From Armatimonadota bacterium (GTDB lineage: Bacteria; Armatimonadota; Zipacnadia; Zipacnadales; JABUFB01), in NCBI GenBank assembly GCA_013314775.1, contig JABUFB010000011.1:73144-137143 (forward strand): a stretch of DNA of 64,000 nucleotides. Reading direction: 5' to 3'. The notes under the pieces are model-generated. The model was not told the origin of the DNA. It saw only the letters and a list, made by a program, of their open reading frames with translations, and did not search any database. Positions 18,362 to 26,976 of the stretch are shown here, piece after piece. Position numbers and translations under genes: made by a program. Positions within the stretch are counted from its first letter, which is position 1. The number at the start of each line of letters is the position of its first letter.

Positions 18362-19387
18362 TTACGGTTCGTAGACCGGGATGGTCTGCCGTCGACCGGT
18401 GCGGATTGCTTCCGCGGCCATAATGGTGGCCGCCGCGCTATTGGCGCCGCTGAAGGCATCGACGAGGGTCGGCGTGTCCTCCTGGATCGCAGCCAGGAAA
18501 TGCTCGATCTGGGGGTCGTACGGGTGGCCATGCACCGCCAGGTGGGTCAAGTCCGTCTCCTCGGCGTCATGCCCCTCGCCCACGTAGAGCTTGCCGCCGC
18601 GCACGGTGCCCTTTGTCCCGTAGACGGCGAGGTTATACAACGGGGCCATAGGCCCCACCGGACCGTACAGAGCCGCCACCTTGGCAACCGCCCCACTCTC
18701 GAACCGGAAGACCGCGCACATGCAGTCATTGTGCTTCATAGCCGGGAAGGCGATGGAATTGCCGAAACCGTCCACTTCCACCGCCTCGCTGTCGGCATAC
18801 CAACGCAGCAGGTCGAAGGGATGTACGCCCCCGCCGACAATGGGCTTCTCGTGCTCCAGGTACCAGTTGATGTTACCGATATTGGGGTCGATTCGCGCCG
18901 GATCTGCCTGGCAGAGCAGCCCGTGAATATAGTCGCCCTCGAGATAGAAGATTTCCCCCAGCGTGCCGTTCGCGCAGAGTTCCTTGACCTTAGCAAAGAA
19001 GGGGTTGAATCGCAGGATCTGCCCCACGTGGGTCTTGCGGTCACTCTGACGGGCTGCCTGGGTCATGCGGTCAAGGTCTTCCAGGGTATTGCCGATGGGC
19101 TTTTCCACGAGCACGTGGCAACCCGCTTCGAGGGCCTCAATGAACGGCTCGGCATGCAGGTGGTCGGGGGTGTGCACCGACACTGCATCCAGATTCTCCT
19201 GCTCCAGCATGTCCGCGAGACGGTTGTATCCCTTCGCCTGCGGCGCGCGCTCGCGGGCCTGTGCGACTTTTTCGGGCGAGAAATCACACACTGCGACAAG
19301 TTGGGCCCGCGCATTGCTCTGGTAGCCCGACACCCACGCCTGTCCGTTGTGCCCCAAACCAACAACGCCGACGCGCACCGGCTTCAT
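18362..19387 (-). CDS. Gfo/Idh/MocA-family NAD(P)-dependent oxidoreductase
   Basis: 341 residues with the N-terminal Rossmann fold (VGVVGLGHNG), the conserved EKPIGNT loop carrying the catalytic Lys, and GGGVHPFDLLRWY with the catalytic His. Members oxidise or reduce sugars, inositols and their phosphates; the substrate here is unknown. RBS GGAGGA lies 5-6 bases before ATG 19387. It is first in a minus-strand run with the ABC exporter and HD protein. Confidence 0.9.
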   Translation of the reverse strand: MKPVRVGVVGLGHNGQAWVSGYQSNARAQLVAVCDFSPEKVAQARERAPQAKGYNRLADMLEQENLDAVSVHTPDHLHAEPFIEALEAGCHVLVEKPIGNTLEDLDRMTQAARQSDRKTHVGQILRFNPFFAKVKELCANGTLGEIFYLEGDYIHGLLCQADPARIDPNIGNINWYLEHEKPIVGGGVHPFDLLRWYADSEAVEVDGFGNSIAFPAMKHNDCMCAVFRFESGAVAKVAALYGPVGPMAPLYNLAVYGTKGTVRGGKLYVGEGHDAEETDLTHLAVHGHPYDPQIEHFLAAIQEDTPTLVDAFSGANSAAATIMAAEAIRTGRRQTIPVYEP

Positions 19388-19617
19388 CGCAGTCCTCCTG
19401 CAGTTGGTGTTCTGGTTCCATTCCCCATGTCCGGCCCAATTCCTTCATGGTTCAAGGGTTGCTTGCCCCGTGCCTGGACACCGACCTGCGTCTCGTGACC
19501 CCTGGAGACACGCCGGTGGCCATCAAAGGGCGTGAAAGCCCGGACGGTGAGCATCTGCATCGCCCGGGCCACGATCGGCCGCGGCAACGCCACGGTCCTG
19601 CGAGTGCCTTTTCGCAG
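19388..19617. other. Intergenic region without recognised gene
   Basis: About 230 bp between the divergent oxidoreductase and ABC genes. Apart from the RBS of the minus-strand gene I see no tRNA, conserved ORF or strong dyad; the plus-strand promoter and leader follow at 19618. Confidence 0.5.
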
Positions 19618-19647
19618 TTGACCCCACTGTTCATCCCCGGTTACACT
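19618..19647 (+). promoter_or_regulatory. Candidate promoter of the ABC ATPase-permease-TPR operon
   Basis: TTGACC (19618-19623) and TACACT (19642-19647) with an 18-base spacer. It would give a leader of about 175 bases ending in the hairpin at 19781-19810. Confidence 0.4.
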
Positions 19648-19780
19648 CCACCGCTGTGCCGCATGCCGGGGCGATCTGGAACATTCCCACAGAAACTCGC
19701 CGAATGCGGGGAACCCGGCTGCGCATGGTGGGCGTTACACCTATCGACTACTCGTCCGCCATTCGTCGCGGCGGCCAAGG

Positions 19781-19821
19781 CGCGTCCGTCCATTGTGTGA
19801 AACGGACGCGTTCATGGGAGG
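19781..19821 (+). promoter_or_regulatory. Leader hairpin and RBS before a gene lacking a normal start codon
   Basis: A perfect 9-bp dyad CGCGTCCGT (19781-19789) / ACGGACGCG (19802-19810) with a 12-base loop ends 5 bases before GGGAGG (19816-19821). The next in-frame codon at a good distance is ATA 19831. The ATG at 19814 and GTG at 19821 are out of frame and hit stops within a few codons. Confidence 0.6.
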
Positions 19822-19830
19822 TGCCCTGAG

Positions 19831-20769
19831 ATAGCACTCGCCATTGAGACCCGGGATCTTACCAAGACCTACGGGGTCGACTCGGACGGGAATCCCGTAG
19901 GCCTTCTCGGTCTAACCCTGCAAGTGGAAGAGGGCCAGATTTTTGGCCTCGTCGGCCCGAACGGGTCGGGGAAGACCACCACGCTCAAGCTCCTGCTGGG
20001 GCTGATCAGCCCGACATCGGGTGATGCCCGGGTGCTCGGATACCCGATCGGCTCGCCGGATTACAAGGAGCGAGTGGGGTTCGTCCCCGAGGGCCCGTAC
20101 TTTTACGACCACCTGAACGCCGTCGAGCTGCTGGCCTTCTATGGCGGGCTGTTTGGGCTGGGTGGCCGCGAGCTTGAGATGCGCACCCAGGAACTGCTGG
20201 AACTGGTAGGCATGTGGACCCGGCGCCACATCCGCGTGCGTAACTACTCCCGCGGCATGCTGCAGCGTGTCGGCGTCGCCCAGGCGCTGCTCAATGATCC
20301 CGACCTGGTTTTCATGGACGAACCCACCGCGGGCCTCGACCCGTCGGCCCAAATGCAGATCCGGGATATCATTGTGCAGATCCGCGAGCGGGGGAAGACC
20401 GTATTCCTCTGCTCCCACCTGCTCAAGGAGATGGAGCCCATCTGCGACAACATCGTCATCCTCAACCGCGGCAGACTCGTTGTGACCGGTTCCATGGATG
20501 AGGTCCTCGCAGGCACTCAGGGCTTCTACCGGTTGACTGCCGAGAAGGTCAGCCCCGAGGCGGAGGCAGAGATCGCGCGTATCGCCAAGAGCTTCACCCA
20601 CCATGGCGCGATGCTGGAAGCCCAGTTCGAGACCCAGACCGCGGCGACCGAAGCGGCGGTCATGCTCGACAGGCACGGAGCTGTAGTCACGGGCATGCAC
20701 CCCGACCGGCGCTCCCTCGAAGAAGTCTTCATCGACGCGGTCAAAGGAGTGGGCTCTACAGATGACTAG
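19831..20769 (+). CDS. ABC transporter ATP-binding protein, apparent AUA (non-canonical) start
   Basis: About 312 residues. Walker A GPNGSGKTT, signature YSRGMLQRVGVAQ and Walker B LVFMDEPTAGLDP identify an ABC-2-type exporter ATPase (NatA/CcmA-like). The natural N-terminus IALAIETRDLTKTYG is encoded from 19831, but this codon is ATA; no ATG, GTG or TTG lies in frame between the stop at 19798 and Walker A, the first GTG (19924) being inside the domain, where it would delete the first two strands. An RBS GGGAGG is 9 bases before ATA. Either a rare AUA/AUU start or a G-to-A sequencing change. The stop overlaps the permease start by 8 bp. Confidence 0.82.
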   Translation: MALAIETRDLTKTYGVDSDGNPVGLLGLTLQVEEGQIFGLVGPNGSGKTTTLKLLLGLISPTSGDARVLGYPIGSPDYKERVGFVPEGPYFYDHLNAVELLAFYGGLFGLGGRELEMRTQELLELVGMWTRRHIRVRNYSRGMLQRVGVAQALLNDPDLVFMDEPTAGLDPSAQMQIRDIIVQIRERGKTVFLCSHLLKEMEPICDNIVILNRGRLVVTGSMDEVLAGTQGFYRLTAEKVSPEAEAEIARIAKSFTHHGAMLEAQFETQTAATEAAVMLDRHGAVVTGMHPDRRSLEEVFIDAVKGVGSTDD

Positions 20770-21769
20770 CCGCAACATCCTCGCGGATGTCTACTGGTTC
20801 ATCATCCTGATCATCCTGGCCGGGCTGATCTGGTTCGCGTTCAGCAGCGACCGTATGCAGGCGGTGTATATCGCCTGGGGCGTCATCGGCCTGACGCTGC
20901 TGGTCACGGTTGCCCGCAACTTCCCGACTTACCTCTTCGGGCGGCTCATGCCCCCGGTGTGGCGTGTTGCCCGGGCCACTTTCCATGAGGCCTGGCGGCG
21001 CCGATTCCTCAATGGCATTCTGGTGTTCGCGCTGCTGATCATCCTCTCGTCGTGGGTCCTGGCGTACCTGCAGCCGGGGGCTGAGCTCAAGATGCTCATC
21101 GATATCGGCCTGGGCGCCACCCGGTTCTTCGGGCTGCTCATCGCCATCTTCCTGGGCACCCGCCTGATCGCTGACGAGATCGAGCGTCGCACAATCCACA
21201 CCCTGCTCGCAAAGCCTGTGACCCGCGCCCAGTTCCTGTTCGGCAAGTTCCTCGGCGGCTACGCCACGGTTTTCGCCAACATGCTGGTCATGGCGATCAC
21301 CTTCTACATCGTGTTCGCGATCAAGGCCCCGCAGTTCAAGAACATCGACCCGGAGTCCGGCGCGACCGCCTACCACATGGACTTCATGTACGCCAATATC
21401 GCTAAGGCGCTGGGGCTGGCCTTCTGTGAGACTGCCGTGTTGGTCGCCCTTGCGGTCACCGCATCCACCGTTTTCTCGTGGATCTTTGCGGCGATCTTCT
21501 CCTTCTTCATCTACTTCGTCGGGCAGATGAGCGACTTCTTCCGCCAATTGTCCGACCCCGATCGCGGCGCCAGTGCCGTTGCCCAGGTGCTTCTGGGCAC
21601 TATCTACCGCGTCCTGCCACATTTTGAGATCTTCGACATCCGCGAGGCCATCCTTCGCGACCAGATTGTGCCCTGGGAAGTGCTCACCAAGCACGGCCTG
21701 CAGGGACTCATGTACGTAGTCGTCATCATGCTCATCGGGTACCTGTGTTTCAATGAACGCGAGGTATAG
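20762..21769 (+). CDS. ABC-2-type transporter permease
   Basis: 335-residue polytopic membrane protein with at least six hydrophobic segments: two near the N-terminus (about 12-50), then segments around 80-100, 115-135, 165-190, 215-255 and a last one at 310-330. ADEIERRTIHTLLAKPVTRAQFLFGKF is the cytoplasmic coupling-helix sequence of ABC-2 permeases (NatB/NosY type). It starts within the last 8 bp of the ATPase gene, so the two are a transporter pair in the cytoplasmic membrane; substrate unknown. Confidence 0.85.
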   Translation: MTSRNILADVYWFIILIILAGLIWFAFSSDRMQAVYIAWGVIGLTLLVTVARNFPTYLFGRLMPPVWRVARATFHEAWRRRFLNGILVFALLIILSSWVLAYLQPGAELKMLIDIGLGATRFFGLLIAIFLGTRLIADEIERRTIHTLLAKPVTRAQFLFGKFLGGYATVFANMLVMAITFYIVFAIKAPQFKNIDPESGATAYHMDFMYANIAKALGLAFCETAVLVALAVTASTVFSWIFAAIFSFFIYFVGQMSDFFRQLSDPDRGASAVAQVLLGTIYRVLPHFEIFDIREAILRDQIVPWEVLTKHGLQGLMYVVVIMLIGYLCFNEREV

Positions 21770-21829
21770 AGGCGCGAAACGCTGCGCCTCATTTGCTTGC
21801 CGCGGCCAATTACGCCGGAGTGCGATGCC

Positions 21830-22885
21830 ATGAGACTCAAACAAATGAAGGGTTATCAGGTTGCCGGCTGGGTGCTGGTACTGGCCCTGATGGTCCTACT
21901 GCAGCCGATAAGCGACTCGGTCAACCTGGATCGCTTGATGCTGGGTCTGCGCAGCCCTACCCCGGTAACCAAGATTATCGAGTTCGACCCCACCGCGATC
22001 ACCGGGGTCATCGCGGGGGCGATCCTGGGAGGCTTCCGCGACATCGCCGCCTCGATGCTCTGGTTCAAGACCCAGGAATACTGGGACTCCGGACAAGGCG
22101 CGAGCCTGAAGTCCCTCAACCTGATGCGCACCGTGACCCTGCTCGACCCCCACTGGTTGGAGCCCTGGCGCATCACGGGATGGCACCTGTGTTACAACCT
22201 GTACGTGGAAACTGAGGATGCCGAGCAACGCGCCGAGTTCCTGCGGCTGGGGATCAACGCCCTCAAGGAGGGCATCTCCTGGAATCCCGACCGCTACGAT
22301 CTGTACATGGAGCTTGGCTGGACTTTCTTCGACAAGGTCAAGGATTTCCCGGAAGCCGCCAAATGGTTAGGCGCTGCGATCCAGTTTGAGCACCCTGAGT
22401 ACATTGAGCGCCTCATTGCTCACGGTTGGGAACGCCTGCCTGACATGCCCAAAGCCCTCGACTGGTACGACTTCTGCATCAAGCGCGACCCATCTGACGG
22501 CACCGCGCATGGTGCGACACTCACCATTCGCGAGCGTTACATGTGGGCATGGCGGTTCATGGAGGAGAAGAAGTTCGACGCCGCAATTGAGGAAATCAAC
22601 GAAGCCCTCGCGGTGGCGCCCAACAGCTCCCTGGCGCTGCACATGAAAGGCCACATCTACGAGGCAGCCGGAGAGTATGAGAAGGCGCTGGATGTCTGGG
22701 ATCTTGCTGCGAAGAACGCTGCCCTGGACTTCCACGCGCGCACCAAGGTCGCTCAGATCAGCCGTATCCTCGGTCGCGAAGTGCCCGAGTATGCCAGCGA
22801 CATCTACATCGAGCGCGAGAAAGCCAAGGAGCGCCGAGCCACCGGGGCCACCGGACCGGCCGTTCCGAGCAAGCAGGACTTTTAG
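21830..22885 (+). CDS. Membrane-anchored TPR protein linked to the ABC transporter
   Basis: About 351 residues. One N-terminal hydrophobic helix (QVAGWVLVLALMVLLQPI) is followed by a region with FDPTAITGVIAGAILGGFRDIAA and then tetratricopeptide-like helical pairs, clearest at FDAAIEEINEALAVAPNSSLALHMKGHIYEAAGEYEKALDVW. A highly charged C-terminus ends the protein. I use ATG 21830, since an earlier TTG has no RBS; ATG 21845 is also possible. It lies 60 bp after the permease and before a terminator, so it is probably a partner or assembly factor of the transporter (inference). Confidence 0.75.
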   Translation: MRLKQMKGYQVAGWVLVLALMVLLQPISDSVNLDRLMLGLRSPTPVTKIIEFDPTAITGVIAGAILGGFRDIAASMLWFKTQEYWDSGQGASLKSLNLMRTVTLLDPHWLEPWRITGWHLCYNLYVETEDAEQRAEFLRLGINALKEGISWNPDRYDLYMELGWTFFDKVKDFPEAAKWLGAAIQFEHPEYIERLIAHGWERLPDMPKALDWYDFCIKRDPSDGTAHGATLTIRERYMWAWRFMEEKKFDAAIEEINEALAVAPNSSLALHMKGHIYEAAGEYEKALDVWDLAAKNAALDFHARTKVAQISRILGREVPEYASDIYIEREKAKERRATGATGPAVPSKQDF

Positions 22886-22930
22886 GCCTGACCGAAGGTG
22901 ACGTAACACAGGCCGTCGAACAGTCAATCC

Positions 22931-22958
22931 AAGGGGCGCTGCGAATGCGGCGCCCTTT
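22931..22958 (+). terminator. Terminator hairpin after the ABC-TPR operon
   Basis: AGGGGCGCTGC and GCGGCGCCCTT pair over 11 positions with one mismatch and one G-U around the tetraloop GAAT; a short T-run follows. Confidence 0.65.
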
Positions 22959-23002
22959 GCTGTGACCGTTTACCCCCAACTCTCGCCGACCGGTGAACAG
23001 TC

Positions 23003-25429
23003 ATGCGCCTGCGCAATGTCACCCTGGAAATGAGTCTCAAACCCTTCAAGGACACCAGCGAAGCCACAGCCCGCATGGTCTGTCGCGACCTGTTCCGGCA
23101 ATGGTGGCCACTTATCAAGCACGCCGATCAAGTCTCCGTTTTGCTATGGTGCGCGGACGGTTCCGAGATCCTGGAGTACAAGGGCGACCTGACAGAGCCC
23201 TTCGAGTGGGCACGGTACATCGGCGGCGCTAATCCCAGGGCTCACGTCCCGAATGACCCCGAGGGCATTGCGCTTCACAGCCGCCCTTACCTGTACATGG
23301 ACAACCCGCCGGAGTTCACCTACGGCTGGCTCAAGCGTCTGCTGGCCATCATCAAGGAGGAGGGACGCATGGTCACCGGGCGTCCGGTGCGAGTGGGCGA
23401 GACCTTTGATCCGGGCCCGGAATTCGCGAAGTCAGCCTTCAAGTACGAGAGGCACCCTGAGATCTGCCTGGGCGAGACCATGGGTGCAAAGAGCTTCGTC
23501 TGCTCGTACGCCACCCTCCATGCCGATGCACAGAGTTACGCTGGGTTCCCCGAAGGCATCCCGGAAGGCACGCCCTTTGGAGTATTCCTGGGGCGCCAGG
23601 CAAAGCAATTCTGCGACGACCTCGGCTTCGACTACCTGTGGCTCTCCAATGGTTTCGGCTTTGGTCTGGAGCCCTGGGCGTTGCGTGGCGCGGTGTTCGA
23701 CGGACAATCCTTCAACAGCGCCCGGGTCGATGAGGTGAAGCGGCTCAGTCTGGATTTCTGGAACCTGTTTCGGCGGGAGTGCCCGGACCTTCCCCTGGAG
23801 ACCCGCGGCACCAATCTCTCCACCGGCATGGACCTGGCCTCCGACGCCGTTCCCCTGCGCGACATCTACGAAGGGGGGTATGGGATGGAGCCGCCGCCGA
23901 ACTCGCCCTGGGCCGCACTCAACCACGATTTCGGGCTGGAACTGGTGGGATGGATGTCGCATATTGCCGAGATACCCGGCGAGACTTTCCCATTCCGCTT
24001 TTACACCCACGATCCGTGGTGGCTCAACAGCCCGTGGCTCGACCGCTATGGCCGCGAGCCACAGGACATCTACATGCCCCTGTCCGTGGCGCGCATTGAC
24101 GCGTACGGCAACATCTGCAACCCCTCGTCGGTGTTGTTGCTCACAGCCGATGACTCCTATGGCAACCTGCCCGACCAGGTGCCCAATGAGGTTATCCCCC
24201 ACATTCTCTCAGGGCTGCGCGAAGCCCCTGATGCCGCCGGTCCGCTGGTCTGGGTCTACCCTTTCGATGAGTACCACGACCGCACATTCAGCCGCGACCC
24301 GCGGATAGATGAGGTCTTTTTCGGCGACTGGTTTATGCGCGGAGCGGTCAATAGCGGCCTGCCCCTGAACACGGTGATTAGCACCCGCGCCCTGCCCGGC
24401 GTGATAGAGAGCAGCCCCGAGCTGCTGGGCGAGAGTATCCTGGTCAGCCCGGTGCCCGACGCCCACAGCGCGTGGGAGGACGCACTTTTCACTCACCTCG
24501 GCAACGGCGGCCGTGCGCTCTTGTATGGCCCGGCGACATATGCAAGCAACAACCTGCTTGACCTGCTTGGCATTGACCTCGCCGAACCGCTCAGTGGCGA
24601 GTTCGAACTGAACGAGACGCTGAGCGCCGATCTGCTGGTGGACGACTACCCGAAGCGTCTCACCCATCCCGGACTTCTCTCTGCGGGCGGAATCCGCGAA
24701 ACCCCGCGCAAGGGCTCTGGCGGGCACCACGTGCTCCTGCGACAGGACAATGAAACGCGCGTGGCTGTCGCGCAGCCCCTCGGCCCGGGGGGCACAGGGC
24801 AACTGGTCTGGTTGCGTGGAACGGTCTCCTGTGATCCGGCGAAAATGCGAGGCCATCTCCTGGTGCCATTCGACCCATCTGAGCATTTCCCCGCGGAGGC
24901 TCTGGCTCGGTTCGCCCTGCGCTTCCTGGGCTATGACCTCATCCAGGATAAGCGCTCGCCGCGGCAGGCCTCGCCGATGCTCACCATCGCCAGACACGCC
25001 AATGCGTTCTTCCTATCGGGGTACTGTCCGGACAGCACAGTCCGGCAGATCTTCCGGTTTCCAGCCGGCGCGCCCCTCCTCCTGGGAATGCAGACCTGGC
25101 TTGAGGACGGACGCTCCACGTATACCCTGCCGCCAAGCTGGCGTCGCGAATGCCGGGTGTTCGTGGAGCAACAGGCCGGCCTGGTCTCCTGCCGCGAGGA
25201 GCATTCGGGCGCCATCGGCATCAAGCGCCGCATGCGACTGTCAGGCCTGGAGAGCGCTACCGTCCGTTTTCTCCCGGAGCCCGGTACCGAGGCGAAGGTC
25301 ACCTTCCTGCGGGACCCGCAGCACCCGTACGTTCTCGGCGACTACATTGAGCCCGAACTGGTGCATGACTGGCGCGGGCGCTTTCTCGAAGTGCCCAATA
25401 TCACGGGCGAACTGCTCATCTCCTGGTAG
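23003..25429 (+). CDS. Unrecognised 808-residue protein, glycoside-hydrolase-like layout
   Basis: I do not recognise the family. There is no signal peptide. The first half (WYs and acidic motifs such as LYMDNPPEFTYGWLKRLL, GFDYLWLSNGFGFGLEPW, FRFYTHDPWW) reads like a TIM-barrel sugar hydrolase; the middle (GESILVSPVPDAHSAWEDALFTHL, GGRALLYGPATYASNNLLDLLG) resembles the class I glutamine-amidotransferase-like domain found behind the barrel in GH42-type enzymes; the end looks like beta-sandwich. Catalytic residues cannot be named with confidence. A terminator precedes the gene, and an arabinose-isomerase-like gene starts 14 bp after it, so a role in use of a sugar or polysaccharide is likely (inference). 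Start ATG 23003, weak RBS. Confidence 0.75.
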   Translation: MRLRNVTLEMSLKPFKDTSEATARMVCRDLFRQWWPLIKHADQVSVLLWCADGSEILEYKGDLTEPFEWARYIGGANPRAHVPNDPEGIALHSRPYLYMDNPPEFTYGWLKRLLAIIKEEGRMVTGRPVRVGETFDPGPEFAKSAFKYERHPEICLGETMGAKSFVCSYATLHADAQSYAGFPEGIPEGTPFGVFLGRQAKQFCDDLGFDYLWLSNGFGFGLEPWALRGAVFDGQSFNSARVDEVKRLSLDFWNLFRRECPDLPLETRGTNLSTGMDLASDAVPLRDIYEGGYGMEPPPNSPWAALNHDFGLELVGWMSHIAEIPGETFPFRFYTHDPWWLNSPWLDRYGREPQDIYMPLSVARIDAYGNICNPSSVLLLTADDSYGNLPDQVPNEVIPHILSGLREAPDAAGPLVWVYPFDEYHDRTFSRDPRIDEVFFGDWFMRGAVNSGLPLNTVISTRALPGVIESSPELLGESILVSPVPDAHSAWEDALFTHLGNGGRALLYGPATYASNNLLDLLGIDLAEPLSGEFELNETLSADLLVDDYPKRLTHPGLLSAGGIRETPRKGSGGHHVLLRQDNETRVAVAQPLGPGGTGQLVWLRGTVSCDPAKMRGHLLVPFDPSEHFPAEALARFALRFLGYDLIQDKRSPRQASPMLTIARHANAFFLSGYCPDSTVRQIFRFPAGAPLLLGMQTWLEDGRSTYTLPPSWRRECRVFVEQQAGLVSCREEHSGAIGIKRRMRLSGLESATVRFLPEPGTEAKVTFLRDPQHPYVLGDYIEPELVHDWRGRFLEVPNITGELLISW

Positions 25430-25443
25430 CGGAGGCCGACGAA

Positions 25444-26895
25444 ATGCTGATCCAGCGCCGCAAGCCCCTGACCGCCCGAGTGGGTCTCGTTGCTGTCGGG
25501 CATCATGTGTACTGGGACCAGTTTGAGGGGCTTCTCGACGAGTTGATGGGCAAGGTCGCGGTCCTCAGGGGCAAGCTGGAAGCGAACGCCGTGGATGTGT
25601 TCGAATTTGGCATGCTGGACAATGCCGAGACCGCGTACGCCGCATTGCCGAAGATCAAGGCAGCCGACCTCGATGTGCTCTTTGTGGACATGGTCACCTA
25701 TGCCACATCCAGCACTTTCGGCGTGCTCGCGCGCGACCTGGACATGCCGATTGTCCTCGTGGCCCTGCAGCCCCTGGCGGCCATGGACTACGCTCGCGCC
25801 AGCACCTATATGCAGCTATGCAACGATGATTTCTGCTCCGTGCCCGAGTTCACCGGCGTCGCAATCCGCATGGGCAAGCCCACGCCGCCCGTAATCCTGG
25901 GGATGCTCGAGGGCGACCCGGAAGCCGACGCCGAACTCGCCCGGTGGTGCTCCATTGCCCATGTCCTCCACGATCTGCGCCGCGCGCGCATCGGTCACAT
26001 GGGGCACGTGCTCGAAGCCATGCTGGACATGCACACCGACCCGACGGCTGTCACCGCGGCTTTCGGTTGCCATGTGGTCCAGTGCGAGCCCGATGAGATC
26101 CTGCGCCAGTACAGGACTGCCGACCCGGCAGCAATTGCCGAAAAGGCCGACCTGATCCGGAGATTCTTCGACGCACCCGATCCGGTCTCCGATCCCCTCA
26201 CCTCGCGCCTGAAGGAGGAGGACCTTCTGATGGCGGCGCGGGTTGCGGTAGCATTGGACCAGTTCGTCGCAGACCGAAACCTGGACGGTCTTGCATACTA
26301 CTACGAGGCCGACCCGCATTCTGAAATGCGCCACGTCATGTCCAATCTGATCGTGGGCAACTCCCTCCTGTGCGCCGCTGGGTTCCCTATGTGTGGCGAG
26401 TTCGACATCAAGACCTGCATCGCCATGCTCATTATGGACCGGCTGAATATCGGCGGGAGTTTCGCCGAGTTCCATCCCATCGATTTCGGGCGGGACACAG
26501 TTCTTGTGGGGCACGACGGACCTCACCATATCAATATCGCAGACGGCAAGCCGGTGCTGCGCAGTCTTGAGAAGTACCACGGCAAGCCCGGTTCCGGCGC
26601 CGGTGTGGAGTTCCAGATCCGCCGCGGACCCATCACCATGCTGAGCATAGGCGTCAAGGCCGATGGCGCCTTCAAGTTCGTGATCGCCGAAGGCGAATCG
26701 GTGGATGGGCCGATTCCGCCCACTGGTAACACCAATACCCACGGCCGTTTCGCGCCCGATGTGCGCACCTTCCTGAAGCGGTGGGTGGCCGAGGGCCCGA
26801 CCCATCACTTTGCGCTGGGTGTCGGGCACCACGCGGAAAGCATTGTCAGAATCGCGGAGGCGCTGGGCATCGAATACGCAGTGGTCACGCCGTAG
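25444..26895 (+). CDS. L-arabinose/L-fucose isomerase-like protein
   Basis: 483 residues of the arabinose/fucose isomerase fold. The N-terminal Rossmann-like part is RVGLVAVGHHVYWDQFEGL; the middle has ADPHSEMRHVMSNLIVGN and GFPMCGEFDIKTCIAMLIM; the C-terminus has HHFALGVGHHAESIVRIAE, corresponding to the AraA metal-site His region. Overall similarity to true AraA looks remote, so the sugar and even isomerase activity are uncertain. A GGAG RBS lies 7-10 bases before ATG 25444. Cotranscription with the preceding unknown protein (14 bp gap) suggests both act on the same sugar. Confidence 0.72.
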   Translation: MLIQRRKPLTARVGLVAVGHHVYWDQFEGLLDELMGKVAVLRGKLEANAVDVFEFGMLDNAETAYAALPKIKAADLDVLFVDMVTYATSSTFGVLARDLDMPIVLVALQPLAAMDYARASTYMQLCNDDFCSVPEFTGVAIRMGKPTPPVILGMLEGDPEADAELARWCSIAHVLHDLRRARIGHMGHVLEAMLDMHTDPTAVTAAFGCHVVQCEPDEILRQYRTADPAAIAEKADLIRRFFDAPDPVSDPLTSRLKEEDLLMAARVAVALDQFVADRNLDGLAYYYEADPHSEMRHVMSNLIVGNSLLCAAGFPMCGEFDIKTCIAMLIMDRLNIGGSFAEFHPIDFGRDTVLVGHDGPHHINIADGKPVLRSLEKYHGKPGSGAGVEFQIRRGPITMLSIGVKADGAFKFVIAEGESVDGPIPPTGNTNTHGRFAPDVRTFLKRWVAEGPTHHFALGVGHHAESIVRIAEALGIEYAVVTP

Positions 26896-26976
26896 CCGTT
26901 GAGTGCAGGCAGGCTGCGCGGATCGCTGCCGAGAAACGGGCAAGCGACCGGCCCAGCCAGCCCGGAGGTTCCTTCC

